A DNA stretch of 64,000 nucleotides from Niastella koreensis GR20-10 (lineage in GTDB: Bacteria; Bacteroidota; Bacteroidia; Chitinophagales; Chitinophagaceae): positions 124,001 through 188,000 of the forward strand of contig NC_016609.1 in the NCBI RefSeq assembly GCF_000246855.1, in the 5' to 3' direction. Below are positions 44,285 through 53,444 of this stretch, piece by piece; position 1 is the first letter of the stretch, and every line of letters starts with the position of its first letter. Below the pieces are notes generated by a model. The model was not told where the DNA came from and did no database searches. It worked only from the letters and a program-made list of their open reading frames with translations. Both the position numbers and the translations under genes were made by a program.

Positions 44285-45190
44285 ATGAGAAAAACGTGTA
44301 TCCTGATTCTTTCCATTGCTGCCACCCTTTCATCACATGCACAAATGATGGGTAATGGCAGGAATAACAACGGTAGTGTAAATTATAACAACAATTACAA
44401 CAGTTTCTTAAGCATTACCAATTTAAGTGCCGAAGATATTCAGTTTGAGATCGATGGCCAGACGTATGTTGATTGTGGCCCCAGCCTTAACATCCGTGGC
44501 CTTCCGCCCGGTACGCACCAGCTGGTATTGTTTTCCGGCAAAAAAGGCGGTGGCGGAATGATGGGATTGAAGCGGGTTGTTATATTTAACAAGCCTATGA
44601 ATGTAAAGCCGCAGTTTTATGTTGATGTTATCATTAACCGGTTTGGCCGGGTAATGTATGATGAACAATCTATTTCGGGCAGCCAGTACCAGGATGGTCA
44701 AATGATCTGGAGAAATCCCGGAATGCTGAATATGCCACCCCCCACTCCGGGCAATAATCAACCAGGTAATAACTATAATAACCAGCAGGGAAATTATAAT
44801 AATCAACCAGGGAACTATAACAATCAGCAAGGGAATTATAACAACAACCAGGGAGGCAACTGGCCTGGTCAGGGTAATAACAATTATAACAATGTGCCCC
44901 GGCCTATGCCTGATAACACCTTTAATTCATTTATTGAAACAGTGCGCCGGGAAAGCTTTGACGATTCGCGCATGGCCATTGCCAAAGCCGGTATAGATCA
45001 AAACTTTTTTACTTCCAACCAGGCTAAGGCGTTGTTGAGTGTGTTTTCTTTTGAAGCCAGCAAACTGGAGATAGGGAAATATATGTATGGTAAAACAACC
45101 GACCCCAAGAATTACTTTGTGGTATACAATGTTTTTACTTTCAGCAAAAGCAAGGAAGAACTGGCTGAATACGTTCGCACCTATCATTAA
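44285..45190 (+). CDS. DUF4476 protein with N/Q/G-rich middle (hypothetical, secreted)
   Basis: A 301-aa secreted protein. The signal peptide is RKTCILILSIAATLSSHAQ. Residues about 20-145 form a small beta-rich domain (LSAEDIQFEIDGQTYVDCG, GTHQLVLFSGKKGGGGM). Then comes a low-complexity stretch of about 50 residues (44738-44900) with repeats of N-N-Q-(Q/P)-G-N-Y. The C-terminal about 90 residues are the DUF4476 domain: FNSFIETVRRESFDDSRMAIAKAG, FFTSNQAKALLSVFSFEASKLEIGKYMYGK, FVVYNVFTFSKSKEEL. The domain's function is not known. A terminator-like hairpin shared with sucD follows. Confidence 0.85.
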   Translation: MRKTCILILSIAATLSSHAQMMGNGRNNNGSVNYNNNYNSFLSITNLSAEDIQFEIDGQTYVDCGPSLNIRGLPPGTHQLVLFSGKKGGGGMMGLKRVVIFNKPMNVKPQFYVDVIINRFGRVMYDEQSISGSQYQDGQMIWRNPGMLNMPPPTPGNNQPGNNYNNQQGNYNNQPGNYNNQQGNYNNNQGGNWPGQGNNNYNNVPRPMPDNTFNSFIETVRRESFDDSRMAIAKAGIDQNFFTSNQAKALLSVFSFEASKLEIGKYMYGKTTDPKNYFVVYNVFTFSKSKEELAEYVRTYH

Positions 45191-45203
45191 CAGGCAATAA
45201 AAA

Positions 45204-45233
45204 AACCTTGCAGATCATTCGGTCTGCAAGGTT
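45204..45233 (-). terminator. Terminator between DUF4476 gene and sucD
   Basis: Perfect eleven-pair stem AACCTTGCAGA / TCTGCAAGGTT with an A run giving U on the minus strand, 23 bp past the sucD stop. It may also end the + strand DUF4476 transcript. Confidence 0.85.
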
Positions 45234-45255
45234 ATATATGTTTAAGCGAGGTCGC

Positions 45256-46128
45256 TTACTTCTTAATGATCTTTGCCATGGTTGCACCAATATCAGCAGG
45301 GCTGCTTACTACGGTGATACCACATTCCTGCATGATCTTCATTTTAGCAGCAGCTGTATCATCAGCACCGCCAACGATGGCGCCAGCGTGGCCCATACGG
45401 CGTCCCGGAGGCGCTGTTTGACCGGCGATGAAACCTACTACAGGCTTTTTACCGTTTTCTTTATACCAGCGGGCAGCTTCGGCTTCCATGCCACCACCAA
45501 TTTCACCGATCATTACTACTGCTTCAGTTTCCGGATCGTTCATAAACATTTCCAGTGCTTCGCGGGTAGTAGTGCCAATGATGGGGTCGCCACCGATACC
45601 TACAGCTGTAGAAACACCCAAACCGGCTTTAGCTACCTGGTCAGAGGCTTCGTAAGTGAGGGTACCAGATTTTGATACGATACCGATCTTACCTTTTTTG
45701 AACACGAAACCAGGCATGATACCTACTTTACACTCACCTGCGGTAATTACACCCGGGCAGTTGGGCCCAATGAGGCGGGTTTTAGTGCCTTGCAGGTATA
45801 ATTTGGCTTTCACCATATCCTGCACGGGAATACCTTCGGTAATACATACTACCAGTTCAATACCGGCATTGGCGGCTTCCATGATAGCATCGGATGCAAA
45901 AGCCGGTGGTACAAATATGATTGACACATTAGCCCCGGTTTCCTTAACTGCTTCCGCTACGGTATTAAATACCGGCCTGTCCAAATGCAATGTGCCCCCT
46001 TTGTTTGGTGTAACGCCACCTACTACATTGGTACCATATTCTATCATTTGAGTAGCATGAAAGGTACCTTCTGTGCCGGTGAAGCCCTGCACCAGGATCT
46101 TTGATTGTTTGTTTACTAAAATACTCAT
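45256..46128 (-). CDS. sucD: Succinyl-CoA synthetase, alpha subunit
   Basis: Alpha subunit (290 aa) of the TCA-cycle enzyme that makes succinate and ATP or GTP from succinyl-CoA. The CoA-binding start is [29 protein letters not shown]; the phosphorylated histidine is H247 in [20 protein letters not shown] and [10 protein letters not shown] are further signatures. The beta subunit sucC is not adjacent in this window. A TATTTTTG element (46169-46176, minus) may be the promoter. Confidence 0.96.
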   Translation of the reverse strand: MSILVNKQSKILVQGFTGTEGTFHATQMIEYGTNVVGGVTPNKGGTLHLDRPVFNTVAEAVKETGANVSIIFVPPAFASDAIMEAANAGIELVVCITEGIPVQDMVKAKLYLQGTKTRLIGPNCPGVITAGECKVGIMPGFVFKKGKIGIVSKSGTLTYEASDQVAKAGLGVSTAVGIGGDPIIGTTTREALEMFMNDPETEAVVMIGEIGGGMEAEAARWYKENGKKPVVGFIAGQTAPPGRRMGHAGAIVGGADDTAAAKMKIMQECGITVVSSPADIGATMAKIIKK

Positions 46129-46194
46129 CAGCGGAAATATTTAGATTCCCGACTATTTATCGGGTGTGCAAAAATAGGGGATAATGGCTGAATA

Positions 46195-46220
46195 TGCTAA
46201 TGAGATAATGGGCTAATGTG
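46195..46220. repeat. TAATGAGATAATG-type repeat
   Basis: Third member of the TAATGTGATAAT family (see 15701 and 27245). Beyond it, 46240-46335 also holds AAGGCAA(TC)A and CTTAGGGCTTGAAGCTT-like short repeats. Confidence 0.5.
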
Positions 46221-46334
46221 CTGCGTAATTCCCGGCAACGTTTGCGGAGGAAAAAGGCAATGAGGCATAAAGGCAACAAGGCAAATGCAGTATTCCCTGC
46301 TTTCGGCTTATAGCTTAGGGCTTGAAGCTTTGTA

Positions 46335-47147
46335 TTACCCGTTTATGAGCTTATCCATATCCCGGTCGTTATCAATTTTACCGGCTTGTTCCAGCATCCG
46401 CATATCCTTGGCGTCTTTAAGGAACTCTGAGGCGAAAATGAAGTCGTTCAGGCGCTCGCTTTTATTAAAAATGATCTCTTTGTTGCTGCCTTCCCATTCC
46501 TTTTTACCCTGGTACATGAAAATGATATGATCGCCAATTTCCATTACGCTGTTCATATCGTGGGTATTTACAACTGTAGTAATGTTGTATTCTGTAGTAA
46601 TTTCTTTAACCAGCTTATCAATAACGAGGGAGGTTTGCGGATCGAGCCCGGAGTTGGGTTCATCCACAAAAAGATATTTTGGGTTTAATACAATGGCACG
46701 GGCAATGCCCACGCGTTTTTTCATCCCACCGCTGAGCTCGGCGGGGAATTTTTTATTAACGTCCTTCAACTTTACTCTTTCTAGCACCTCGTTCACCCGT
46801 TTTAATTTCTTTTCGTAAGAGTCTTTGGTGAACATGTTCAGGGGGAACATCACATTTTGTTCAACCGTTAAGCTGTCGAACAGGGCCGAACCCTGGAACA
46901 GCATCCCGATCTGCTGGCGGATCTCTTTCCTCTCTTCGGTATTTAGTTTATTGAAGTCTGAATTGTTGTAGCAGATCTCGCCTTCATCAGGTACCAGTAA
47001 GCCCACCATGCATTTCATAAAAACCGTTTTACCGCTACCACTGGCGCCGATAATGAGGTTACATTTACCTGCCTGCATGGTAACGCTAACACCGTTCAAT
47101 ACGGTTTTCTCACCAAATCCCTTCTTTACGTTTTTTACTTCGATCAT
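46335..47147 (-). CDS. mlaF: MlaF-like ABC transporter ATP-binding protein
   Basis: ATPase subunit (270 aa) of a phospholipid-trafficking ABC transporter. Walker A GASGSGKTV near residue 35, Q-loop GMLFQGSALFD, signature AELSGGMKKRVGIAR, Walker B YLFVDEPNSGLDP, and switch NTHDMNSVMEIGD. The C-terminal extension is acidic and helical. It lies 28 bp after the permease gene, so both form an operon. The usual mce-domain protein (MlaD) is not adjacent in the window. Confidence 0.9.
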   Translation of the reverse strand: MIEVKNVKKGFGEKTVLNGVSVTMQAGKCNLIIGASGSGKTVFMKCMVGLLVPDEGEICYNNSDFNKLNTEERKEIRQQIGMLFQGSALFDSLTVEQNVMFPLNMFTKDSYEKKLKRVNEVLERVKLKDVNKKFPAELSGGMKKRVGIARAIVLNPKYLFVDEPNSGLDPQTSLVIDKLVKEITTEYNITTVVNTHDMNSVMEIGDHIIFMYQGKKEWEGSNKEIIFNKSERLNDFIFASEFLKDAKDMRMLEQAGKIDNDRDMDKLING

Positions 47148-47175
47148 GGTTTATAAATTCATAGGTGTTCAACCT

Positions 47176-47916
47176 TTAATGCAACAATAACGCGGCCAGC
47201 ACATAATCGGCGCCCAGAATACTCACACAGCTTACCACCACGGCCTTGGTGCTCGACCGGCCAATTTCCAGGGCGCCACCTTCAACATGGTATCCGTAAT
47301 AGGCTGGTATACTGGAAATAAGAAAGGCAAAAGTATAGGCTTTTACCAGGGCGAAGAACACATTATAGGGCTGAAAGTATTGCAGCAAACCTGTTTCATA
47401 TTGTTGGGGCGACAGGATACCGGCGGTGGTCGATGCCAGCTGTCCGCCATAAATACCCAATGCAGCAGAAACTACTACCAGCAGGGGGATCACAATAACG
47501 GCAGCCAGAATTTTTGGCAACACCAGGTAAGCTTTTGTGTTGATACCCATAATTTCAAGGGCGTCAATCTGCTCGCTCACCCGCATATTACCCAGCTCAC
47601 TGGCAATTTTACTGCCTACCACACCGGCCAGTACAATACATACCAGGGTAGGGGCAAACTCCAGGATTACGGTATCGCGCACGATCTGGGCTACGGTACT
47701 CATGGGAATTACAGGGCTAACCAGCTGATACGCTGTTTGTAATGCAGATACCGCCCCCATGAATGCCGAAATGATGACTACTATACCCAGTGAACCGATG
47801 CCAATTTCATTACACTGGTGCATCAGCTCTTTCCAATACATCTTCATGTTTTCCGGTTTCGAAAACATTCCTTTTATCATCAATAGGTAACGGCCAAACT
47901 CAGTAAATAAAGTCAT
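47176..47916 (-). CDS. mlaE: MlaE-like ABC transporter permease
   Basis: Permease of the DUF140/MlaE family, 246 aa from the ATG at 47916 (MTLFTEFGRYLLM); the open frame continues upstream into repeat sequence and is not the true start. It has five or so hydrophobic segments; the family signature is ELGNMRVSEQIDALEIMGINTKAYLVLPK. GVVGSKIA and IPLLVVVSAALG are further conserved segments. It transports phospholipids between membranes with MlaF. It is the first of a two-gene operon preceded by a repeat-rich spacer. Confidence 0.93.
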   Translation of the reverse strand: MTLFTEFGRYLLMIKGMFSKPENMKMYWKELMHQCNEIGIGSLGIVVIISAFMGAVSALQTAYQLVSPVIPMSTVAQIVRDTVILEFAPTLVCIVLAGVVGSKIASELGNMRVSEQIDALEIMGINTKAYLVLPKILAAVIVIPLLVVVSAALGIYGGQLASTTAGILSPQQYETGLLQYFQPYNVFFALVKAYTFAFLISSIPAYYGYHVEGGALEIGRSSTKAVVVSCVSILGADYVLAALLLH

Positions 47917-47996
47917 GATTGATAAGCAATAATGTAAAAGTACGCCTAAACCTCCAAAACGCAAAAGAGGGGGATTTTGTTGCCGGAATACAGCGT

Positions 47997-48085
47997 TCCA
48001 GGTTTCAGGTTCCAGGTTACAGGGAAAAAAAGCAGGTTTCAGGTAAAAGAGAGTCACTCCCTGTAACCTGAAACCTGTAACTATT
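47997..48085. repeat. CAGGTTTCAGG / CAGGTTACAGGGA inverted repeat
   Basis: Arms CAGGTTACAGGGA (48013-48025) and TCCCTGTAACCTG (48058-48070), plus three CAGGTTTCAGG copies. Second member of the family at 37718 and 60491. A GGTAACCGG-type CCGG-rich stretch follows to 48135. Confidence 0.65.
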
Positions 48086-48136
48086 ATTTATTAACCGGTA
48101 TTTCCCGGCAACCGGAAACCGGTAACCGGCACCCGG

Positions 48137-50458
48137 CTATTTCTTCTTCCACCAGGCTGGCTTTTTAGCCGGGTCCTGGTTGGCATTCTGACATTTTAAT
48201 TGTGCGTCGATAACGGCAATAAGCGCCATATTGGTAATGCTGCGTACCGAGCTGCCCAGTTGCAATACATGCACAGGTTTTTTCAGTCCCAGCAAAATGG
48301 GGCCTACTGCATCGGCGCCACCTATTTCCTTCATCAGGTTATAGGCAATATTTCCTGCTGCCAGGTTGGGGAAAATGAGGGTGTTCACTTCCTGGTCAAC
48401 CAGCTCGCTGAACGGATAGTTATCGCGCAGGATCTCCTGGTTAAAGGCGATGTTGGGCTGTATTTCACCATCTATGATAATGGTGGGATCTTTTTGTTTT
48501 ACGATGTCTTTTGCCCGGGCAACCAGTCTTGCTTCAGGCGTATCGCTGCTGCCGAAGTTGGAGTAGCTCAGCATGGCAATACGTGGCACCAGGTTAAAGC
48601 TGCGTACTTCTTTGGCAGCCAGCAGGGTGATATCGGCCAGTTCTTCAGCCGTTGGGTTTAAGTTCACCGTAGTATCGGCCAGGAACAACGGACCTCTTTT
48701 GGTTAACAGCATGTACATGCCGGCGATCTTTTTCACGCCTTCTTCCATGCCTATCACCTGCAGGGCAGGGCGAATGGCATCGGCATAGTTGCGGGTTAAA
48801 CCAGAGATCACGGCATCGGCATCACCGGTTTCCACCATCATACAACCGAAATAGGTACGGTCTTTCATCATCTTGGTGGCTTCATACTGGTTCACGCCTT
48901 TGCGTTGGCGCTTTTTGAAGTACAGCTCGCCGAATTGTTGGCGTTTTTCTTCATACTCATCGTTGCGCGGGTCAATGATGGGCATATCATCTATATCGAT
49001 GCTGTTATCCAATGCCATCTGGCGGATCGCTTTTTCGTCGCCTAACAAAATGGGGTAAGCGATGCGTTCGTCATAAGCGATCTGGGCCGATTTCAATATT
49101 TTAATGTTATCCGCTTCGGCAAATACCAGTCGTTTCGGATTGCGGCGGGCTTTGGCGCCCAGTACCCGCATCAACTGGTTATCGAGACCCAACCGTTTGT
49201 CGAGTTCAATAGCATAGGTTTCCCAGTCGGTAATCACTTTTTGTGCTACCCCGCTTTCAATAGCAGCTTTGGCAACGGCGGGGGCCACGGTGCTCAATAA
49301 CCGGGGATCGAGCGGTTTGGGAATGATATAAGCAGGACCGAACGACAGGTTCTTTTCGTTATAGGCAATGTTCACGATATCGGGAACGGGGGTCTTGGCC
49401 AGTTCGGCCAGGGCTTTAACGGCGGCCAGCTTCATGGCTTCGTTGATCTGCGTGGCGCGAACGTCCAGTGCACCGCGGAAGATGAAGGGGAAGCCCAGTA
49501 CGTTGTTTACCTGGTTAGGATAATCGCTGCGGCCGGTACCCATAATCACATCTTTGCGGGCGGCAAGGGCGTTTTCGTAAGTGATCTCCGGATCGGGATT
49601 GGCCATAGCCAGTACGATCGGATTTTTAGCCATGCTTTTTACCATCTCCTGGCTTAACACATTACCCTTACTGAGACCGATAAATACATCGGCGCCATTG
49701 AGCGATTCTTCCAGTGTAAGGTTCTTGCCTTTAGAGATGAATTCTTTTTTCAGCACATCGAGGTCTGTACGGCTTTCGTGGATCAAACCTTTACTATCAA
49801 ACACAAGAATGTTCTCTCGAACGGCGCCCAGTGCTTCATATAATTTTATACAGGCAATGGCTGCCGCGCCGGCGCCATTTACCACGAACTTACATTTCTC
49901 GATCTTTTTCTTTTGTACTTCCAGGGCGTTCAGCAGGGCAGCCGCACTGATAATGGCGGTACCGTGCTGGTCGTCGTGCATCACCGGAATTTTCATTTGC
50001 TTCTTCAGCTCCTGTTCAATATAAAAGCATTCAGGGGCTTTAATATCTTCGAGGTTAATGCCACCAAAAGTGGGTTCCAGCGCTTTAACTATCTGAACAA
50101 ATTTCTCGGGGTCTTTTTCATTGATCTCGATATCGAACACATCGATATCGGCGAATATTTTGAACAATACACCTTTTCCTTCCATCACTGGTTTACCGGC
50201 TTCGGGACCAATATCGCCCAGGCCAAGCACGGCGGTTCCGTTACTGATAACGGCTACCAGGTTCCCTTTGGCGGTGTATTTATAAACAGATTCGGGATTT
50301 GCATGAATTTCCAAGCAGGGCTCTGCGACACCGGGGGAGTAAGCAAGTGACAGGTCGCGTTGGGTTTTGGCTTCTTTGGTCGGGATCACTTCGATTTTGC
50401 CAGGGCGTCCCTTGGAATGGTACTCTAATGCGGATTCCTTTCGCAATTCTTTTTTCAT
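48137..50458 (-). CDS. maeB: NADP-dependent malic enzyme (malic enzyme + phosphotransacetylase-like domain)
   Basis: MaeB, 773 aa: decarboxylates malate to pyruvate with NADP. N-terminal malic domain with [18 protein letters not shown] near residue 30, the Lys/metal site [24 protein letters not shown] near residue 155 and the NAD-binding [14 protein letters not shown]. From about residue 430 a phosphate acetyltransferase-like C-terminal domain follows ([37 protein letters not shown]), as in E. coli MaeB, where it is thought to bind effectors. Complete, with the start [14 protein letters not shown]. Confidence 0.96.
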   Translation of the reverse strand: MKKELRKESALEYHSKGRPGKIEVIPTKEAKTQRDLSLAYSPGVAEPCLEIHANPESVYKYTAKGNLVAVISNGTAVLGLGDIGPEAGKPVMEGKGVLFKIFADIDVFDIEINEKDPEKFVQIVKALEPTFGGINLEDIKAPECFYIEQELKKQMKIPVMHDDQHGTAIISAAALLNALEVQKKKIEKCKFVVNGAGAAAIACIKLYEALGAVRENILVFDSKGLIHESRTDLDVLKKEFISKGKNLTLEESLNGADVFIGLSKGNVLSQEMVKSMAKNPIVLAMANPDPEITYENALAARKDVIMGTGRSDYPNQVNNVLGFPFIFRGALDVRATQINEAMKLAAVKALAELAKTPVPDIVNIAYNEKNLSFGPAYIIPKPLDPRLLSTVAPAVAKAAIESGVAQKVITDWETYAIELDKRLGLDNQLMRVLGAKARRNPKRLVFAEADNIKILKSAQIAYDERIAYPILLGDEKAIRQMALDNSIDIDDMPIIDPRNDEYEEKRQQFGELYFKKRQRKGVNQYEATKMMKDRTYFGCMMVETGDADAVISGLTRNYADAIRPALQVIGMEEGVKKIAGMYMLLTKRGPLFLADTTVNLNPTAEELADITLLAAKEVRSFNLVPRIAMLSYSNFGSSDTPEARLVARAKDIVKQKDPTIIIDGEIQPNIAFNQEILRDNYPFSELVDQEVNTLIFPNLAAGNIAYNLMKEIGGADAVGPILLGLKKPVHVLQLGSSVRSITNMALIAVIDAQLKCQNANQDPAKKPAWWKKK

Positions 50459-50739
50459 CAGTTATTATTTAATTTGTCTCCATCCCATACAGGTTGGGAT
50501 TGGACTGGTGGTTGACACAATGACGTTTTCAATCAATTAGTTAGGATGAAAAGCCATTGTGCGGGTGATTCATAGAAACTTAATTAAAGAACAATTGGCG
50601 CGCAATTTACGGGAAAACGGGTTACGTGACAGGGGTGGGCGAAGTATATGTTACTGGAGTAATATGTAATGATTATGAATTGAATTGGTTATTAAGTTTC
50701 TGGAATGTTTCTGGTTTTTAATAAAAGCGAATAAACAGT
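50459..50739. other. Gene-free spacer upstream of maeB
   Basis: Upstream flank of maeB, AT-rich; the probable maeB promoter region lies here but I cannot point to a consensus element. No ORF supported. Confidence 0.35.
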
Positions 50740-50999
50740 TGTAAGGATTTCTGGATTTCCTGGCAGGAAACGGGAAAACCCGGCAGGAAATGAGTAATCC
50801 CTTTCGGAATTTCAAAAACCTATAGGGTATTTACAAAACCCACCAGGAAAACGCTTTTCCCGGTGGGTAATGAAAAAAGTCGGCGGGAATTTACTTTTCC
50901 CGCTAGGAAATGGCTTTTCCTTCAGGGAAAAGTGAAAACCCGGAAGGAAATCGCTTTTCCCGCCAGGAATCCTCAAAACCTTCAGGGAATTCGCAATTC
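50740..50999. repeat. Thirteen-unit degenerate array with exact 20-bp period
   Basis: Thirteen consecutive 20-bp units fall in perfect register from 50740 to 50999, e.g. CCGCTAGGAAATGGCTTTTC (50900-50919), CCGGAAGGAAATCGCTTTTC (50940-50959), CTTCAGGGAAAAGTGAAAAC (50920-50939). Consensus: C-Y-N-N-N-R-G-G-A-A-W-N4-W4-C. Only GG at positions 7-8, A-tract 9-11, an A/T run at 16-19 and the closing C are well kept. 20 bp is not a multiple of three, so this is not coding. The A/T tracts fall about once per 8-12 bp, close to a helical repeat. A fourteenth diverged unit follows at 51000-51019. Confidence 0.8.
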
Positions 51000-51037
51000 C
51001 TTGAAGGTTTTGATGCACAAAATGCAAACTGGATGGG

Positions 51038-51245
51038 CAAATTGAAAAATGATGCCAATGAATTGATTGATTGCCCTCTCCATTCGCCACACTGAGCCTA
51101 TAAAATGAACGAGGATGCTCCCAAATTGAAAAATGATGCCTGCAAATTGAATGATTAGCCCCTCCATATGCTATACCAGACCTATAATTTGAGTGATAGT
51201 GCTATTAAATTGCAAGAGGACGCCCCAAAATTGAAAGTCGGGAAA
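51038..51245. repeat. 84-bp tandem repeat, about 2.5 copies
   Basis: CAAATTGAAAAATGATGCC is found at 51038-51056 and identically at 51122-51140, 84 bp apart; a third, diverged copy (TAAATTGCAAGAGGACGCC) starts at 51206, again 84 bp on. The rest of each unit aligns loosely (TTGATTGATTGCCC and ATGATTAGCCCC). It directly follows the 20-bp array. Confidence 0.75.
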
Positions 51246-51410
51246 CTATTTTCGCAATTCTTTCCATCCATACACAATTAAACCAATACCAAAGGCAATA
51301 AGAAAGAGCGTAACTATAGATATAAGGCCAAACAGCCATCGAACTTTAATGTACTCTTCTGTAACTGTTACCGCCTTGTATTCTGCAAACCCTATGAGGT
51401 TACAAAATAC
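51246..51410 (-). pseudogene. Remnant of a small membrane-protein gene
   Basis: A minus-strand frame closing at TAG (51246-51248) encodes a plausible tail: a charged stretch (EYIKVRW), a membrane segment (LFGLISIVTLFLIAFGIGLIVYG) and WKELRK. It is bounded upstream by TGA and contains no ATG, GTG or TTG start, but an ATG in another frame (MSSIRIL near 51425) lies just upstream and would join after a one-base shift. It could be a decayed gene or a short frameshifted one. No homologue recognised. Confidence 0.35.
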
Positions 51411-51436
51411 GAATGCTGCTCATTTTATCAAATATA

Positions 51437-51456
51437 TTTACATTTGAAAATGTAAA
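51437..51456. promoter_or_regulatory. Operator-like palindrome before the AraC gene
   Basis: Perfect inverted repeat TTTACATTT-GA-AAATGTAAA, ending 10 bp before the ATG at 51467. Such a site would fit autoregulation by the AraC protein or repression of the downstream monooxygenase. It also argues against the longer start at 51413, which would place the palindrome inside the coding sequence. Confidence 0.5.
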
Positions 51457-51466
51457 CCAGGTGGCC

Positions 51467-52210
51467 ATGTCATTGATCGTGGAATATGTAAAGCCCAATC
51501 CTTCCATTTCTTTTTTTGTAGAAAGTTTTTGGATGCTGCATAATGACTCGGGTGAGGATATGAACGTAGTGATTGTACCCGATGGAAGAATTGACCTGTT
51601 TTTCTCCCGCTCTGCCACCGAGCCTTTTCATATTTCTTTAATGGGATTGAGCACACAACCCGAACAGCCTGTCATAGCGGCCGGCACCCTGATCTTTGCA
51701 GTTAGTTTTAACCTGCCGGCAACGGAATATATTTTTCATCGTACCGTGGAAGCTGATAACGCAGCATTTCTGCCCATTGATTTTTGGGGCTTTTCCGCAG
51801 ATGATCTTACTGATTTTAACCAGTTTTGTAAAAAAACTGCCCAAAAAATACAGGAGTTGCTTCCTGCTGAAATTGACAACCGGAAACAGCAGTTGTTTGA
51901 ATTACTGTATGCATCAAACGGCGCCATAACCGTAAAAGAGCTGGCGCAGAAAGTATTCTGGAGCAGCCGGCAAATGAACCGCTATTTTAACCAGCAATAT
52001 GGCATCTCATTAAAAGCGTATAGCGACATACTGCGTTTTCGCGCTTCGTTTAAGCATATCAGCGAAGGCAAATTGTTTCCCGAACAAAACTTTGCCGACC
52101 AGTCGCATTTTATTAAAGCCGTAAAGAAATTATCTGGTGTCTCACCTTCAGCACTCCATCGCAATAAAAACGGCCGATTTGTACAATTTTCCACCCTGCG
52201 CTCCAGGTAA
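51467..52210 (+). CDS. AraC-family transcriptional regulator
   Basis: A 247-aa DNA-binding protein from the ATG at 51467 (MSLIVEYVKPNPSISFF); an in-frame ATG exists at 51413 but lies before the palindrome. The N-terminal about 150 residues form the sensor domain found in DUF6597-type AraC regulators (FWMLHNDSGEDMNVVIVPDGRIDLFFS), and the C-terminal about 90 residues are the double helix-turn-helix (AQKVFWSSRQMNRYFNQQYGIS, LKAYSDILRFRASF, FADQSHFIKAVKKLSGVSP). Most likely it controls the adjacent monooxygenase gene, whose start is 25 bp after its stop. Ligand unknown. Confidence 0.85.
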   Translation: MSLIVEYVKPNPSISFFVESFWMLHNDSGEDMNVVIVPDGRIDLFFSRSATEPFHISLMGLSTQPEQPVIAAGTLIFAVSFNLPATEYIFHRTVEADNAAFLPIDFWGFSADDLTDFNQFCKKTAQKIQELLPAEIDNRKQQLFELLYASNGAITVKELAQKVFWSSRQMNRYFNQQYGISLKAYSDILRFRASFKHISEGKLFPEQNFADQSHFIKAVKKLSGVSPSALHRNKNGRFVQFSTLRSR

Positions 52211-52234
52211 TTTTGAGTTATAAATACTGGTGTT

Positions 52235-53400
52235 ATGTTAATACAGGATAAGAAAATTGCCATCGTTGGCGGTGGTCCGGGCGGGTTGACCCTTGCAAAG
52301 CTGTTACAGGATAAAGGCGCGAATATACAGGTATATGAACGCGATCTCAATAAATATGCAAGGCAACAAGGTGCTACGCTCAACCTGCATGAAGGATCGG
52401 GATTGCTGGCCATTGAAAAGGCCGGGTTGATGGACCAATTCAAACAACATTACCGGCCGGGTGCAGAGAAATTTAGGATCGTAGATGAACAGGCGCACTT
52501 TTTTTTGATGAACATGCAGAAATAAAAGATGCCAGTTTTGGCAATGAATTCTTTCGTCCGGAAATAGACAGAGGCCCCTTGCGCGACATTTTTATTGAAT
52601 CATTGCAACCTGATACAATTGTATGGGATCACCAGTTTGTAACTATGGAACGCCAGGGCGCCGGCTGGTTGCTTTCATTTAAAAACGGCAATGCCCGGTA
52701 TGCCGACCTGGTGGTTGCAGCAGATGGAGCCAACTCAAAGATCCGTCCGCTCATTAATACCATTAAGCCGGTGTACTCGGGTTTAACGGTAATCGAAGGC
52801 AATGTTTATAATGCAGCCCGCCATGCGCCCAAACTGAATACGCTCACAAGCGGCGGAAAAGTGTTTGCCCTGGGAAAAAACAAATCACTCATTTTAAGCG
52901 CCAAGGGTGATGGCTGTTTATCGTTTTATACAGGAACCTGGGAAACGGAAAACTGGATCAATGAAAGCGGAATTGATTTCAGTAACCGGCAACAGGTACT
53001 AAGTTGGTTTCAGCAACGGTTTGCAGATTGGGATCCCTTGTGGCAGGAACTGTTTGAAACGGATGAAGTATATTTTGTACCCCGGCCCATGTATCATTAT
53101 CCTTTGCCTCAGCAGTGGGATGCCCTGGACAATGCGACCATGATAGGTGATGCGGCTCACCGGATGCCGCCTTATGCAGGCGAGGGCGTGAACATGGCTA
53201 TGCTGGATGCGGTGGAGTTAAGTGAATGTTTGTGTTCGCCCGGTTTTCCCAATTTACAAGCGGCTTTTGCCGGTTATGAAAAGCATATGTGCCAGCGCGC
53301 CGCTGAAGTAACCCGTATTACCCTGCAACAAATGCATGACCTGCATGCACCAGGCGCCATAAAAAATTTGCTGGCCGTATTTACACCCCCTGCAGACTAA
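52235..53400 (+). pseudogene. TetX-like FAD-dependent monooxygenase, broken by a -1 frameshift
   Basis: Two abutting frames together give 388 aa, the same length as TetX. Frame 1 starts MLIQDKKIAIVGGGPGGLTLAKLL (FAD-binding GxGxxG) and RQQGATLNLHEGSG, then runs out in FFLMNMQK* at 52525. Frame 2 resumes with DEHAEIKDASFGNEFFRPEIDRGPLRDIFIESL, and includes VVAADGANSKIR and MIGDAAHRMPPYAGEGVNMAMLDAVELS. The shift lies in a run of eight T (52499-52506) where nine would be in frame. TetX-type enzymes hydroxylate tetracyclines and other aromatics; the substrate here is unknown. Loss of one T (true mutation or base-call error) is the simplest reading, though T-TTT-TTG is also slippery. Confidence 0.8.
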
Positions 53401-53444
53401 TTTACCCGGTATAAGAATTGCGGTACATAGCAAAACAACCGGCA

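Noticed and set aside
46169..46176. sucD promoter as a firm feature
   Set aside because: TATTTTTG fits the -7 box but no TTG is found at the usual spacing, so it is only mentioned within the sucD entry.
50740..51245. CRISPR array
   Set aside because: The 20-bp units are contiguous and degenerate, with no constant repeat separating unique spacers, and no cas genes are nearby.
51413..51466. AraC start at 51413
   Set aside because: The palindrome at 51437-51456 would lie inside the coding region; the ATG at 51467 fits the family better.
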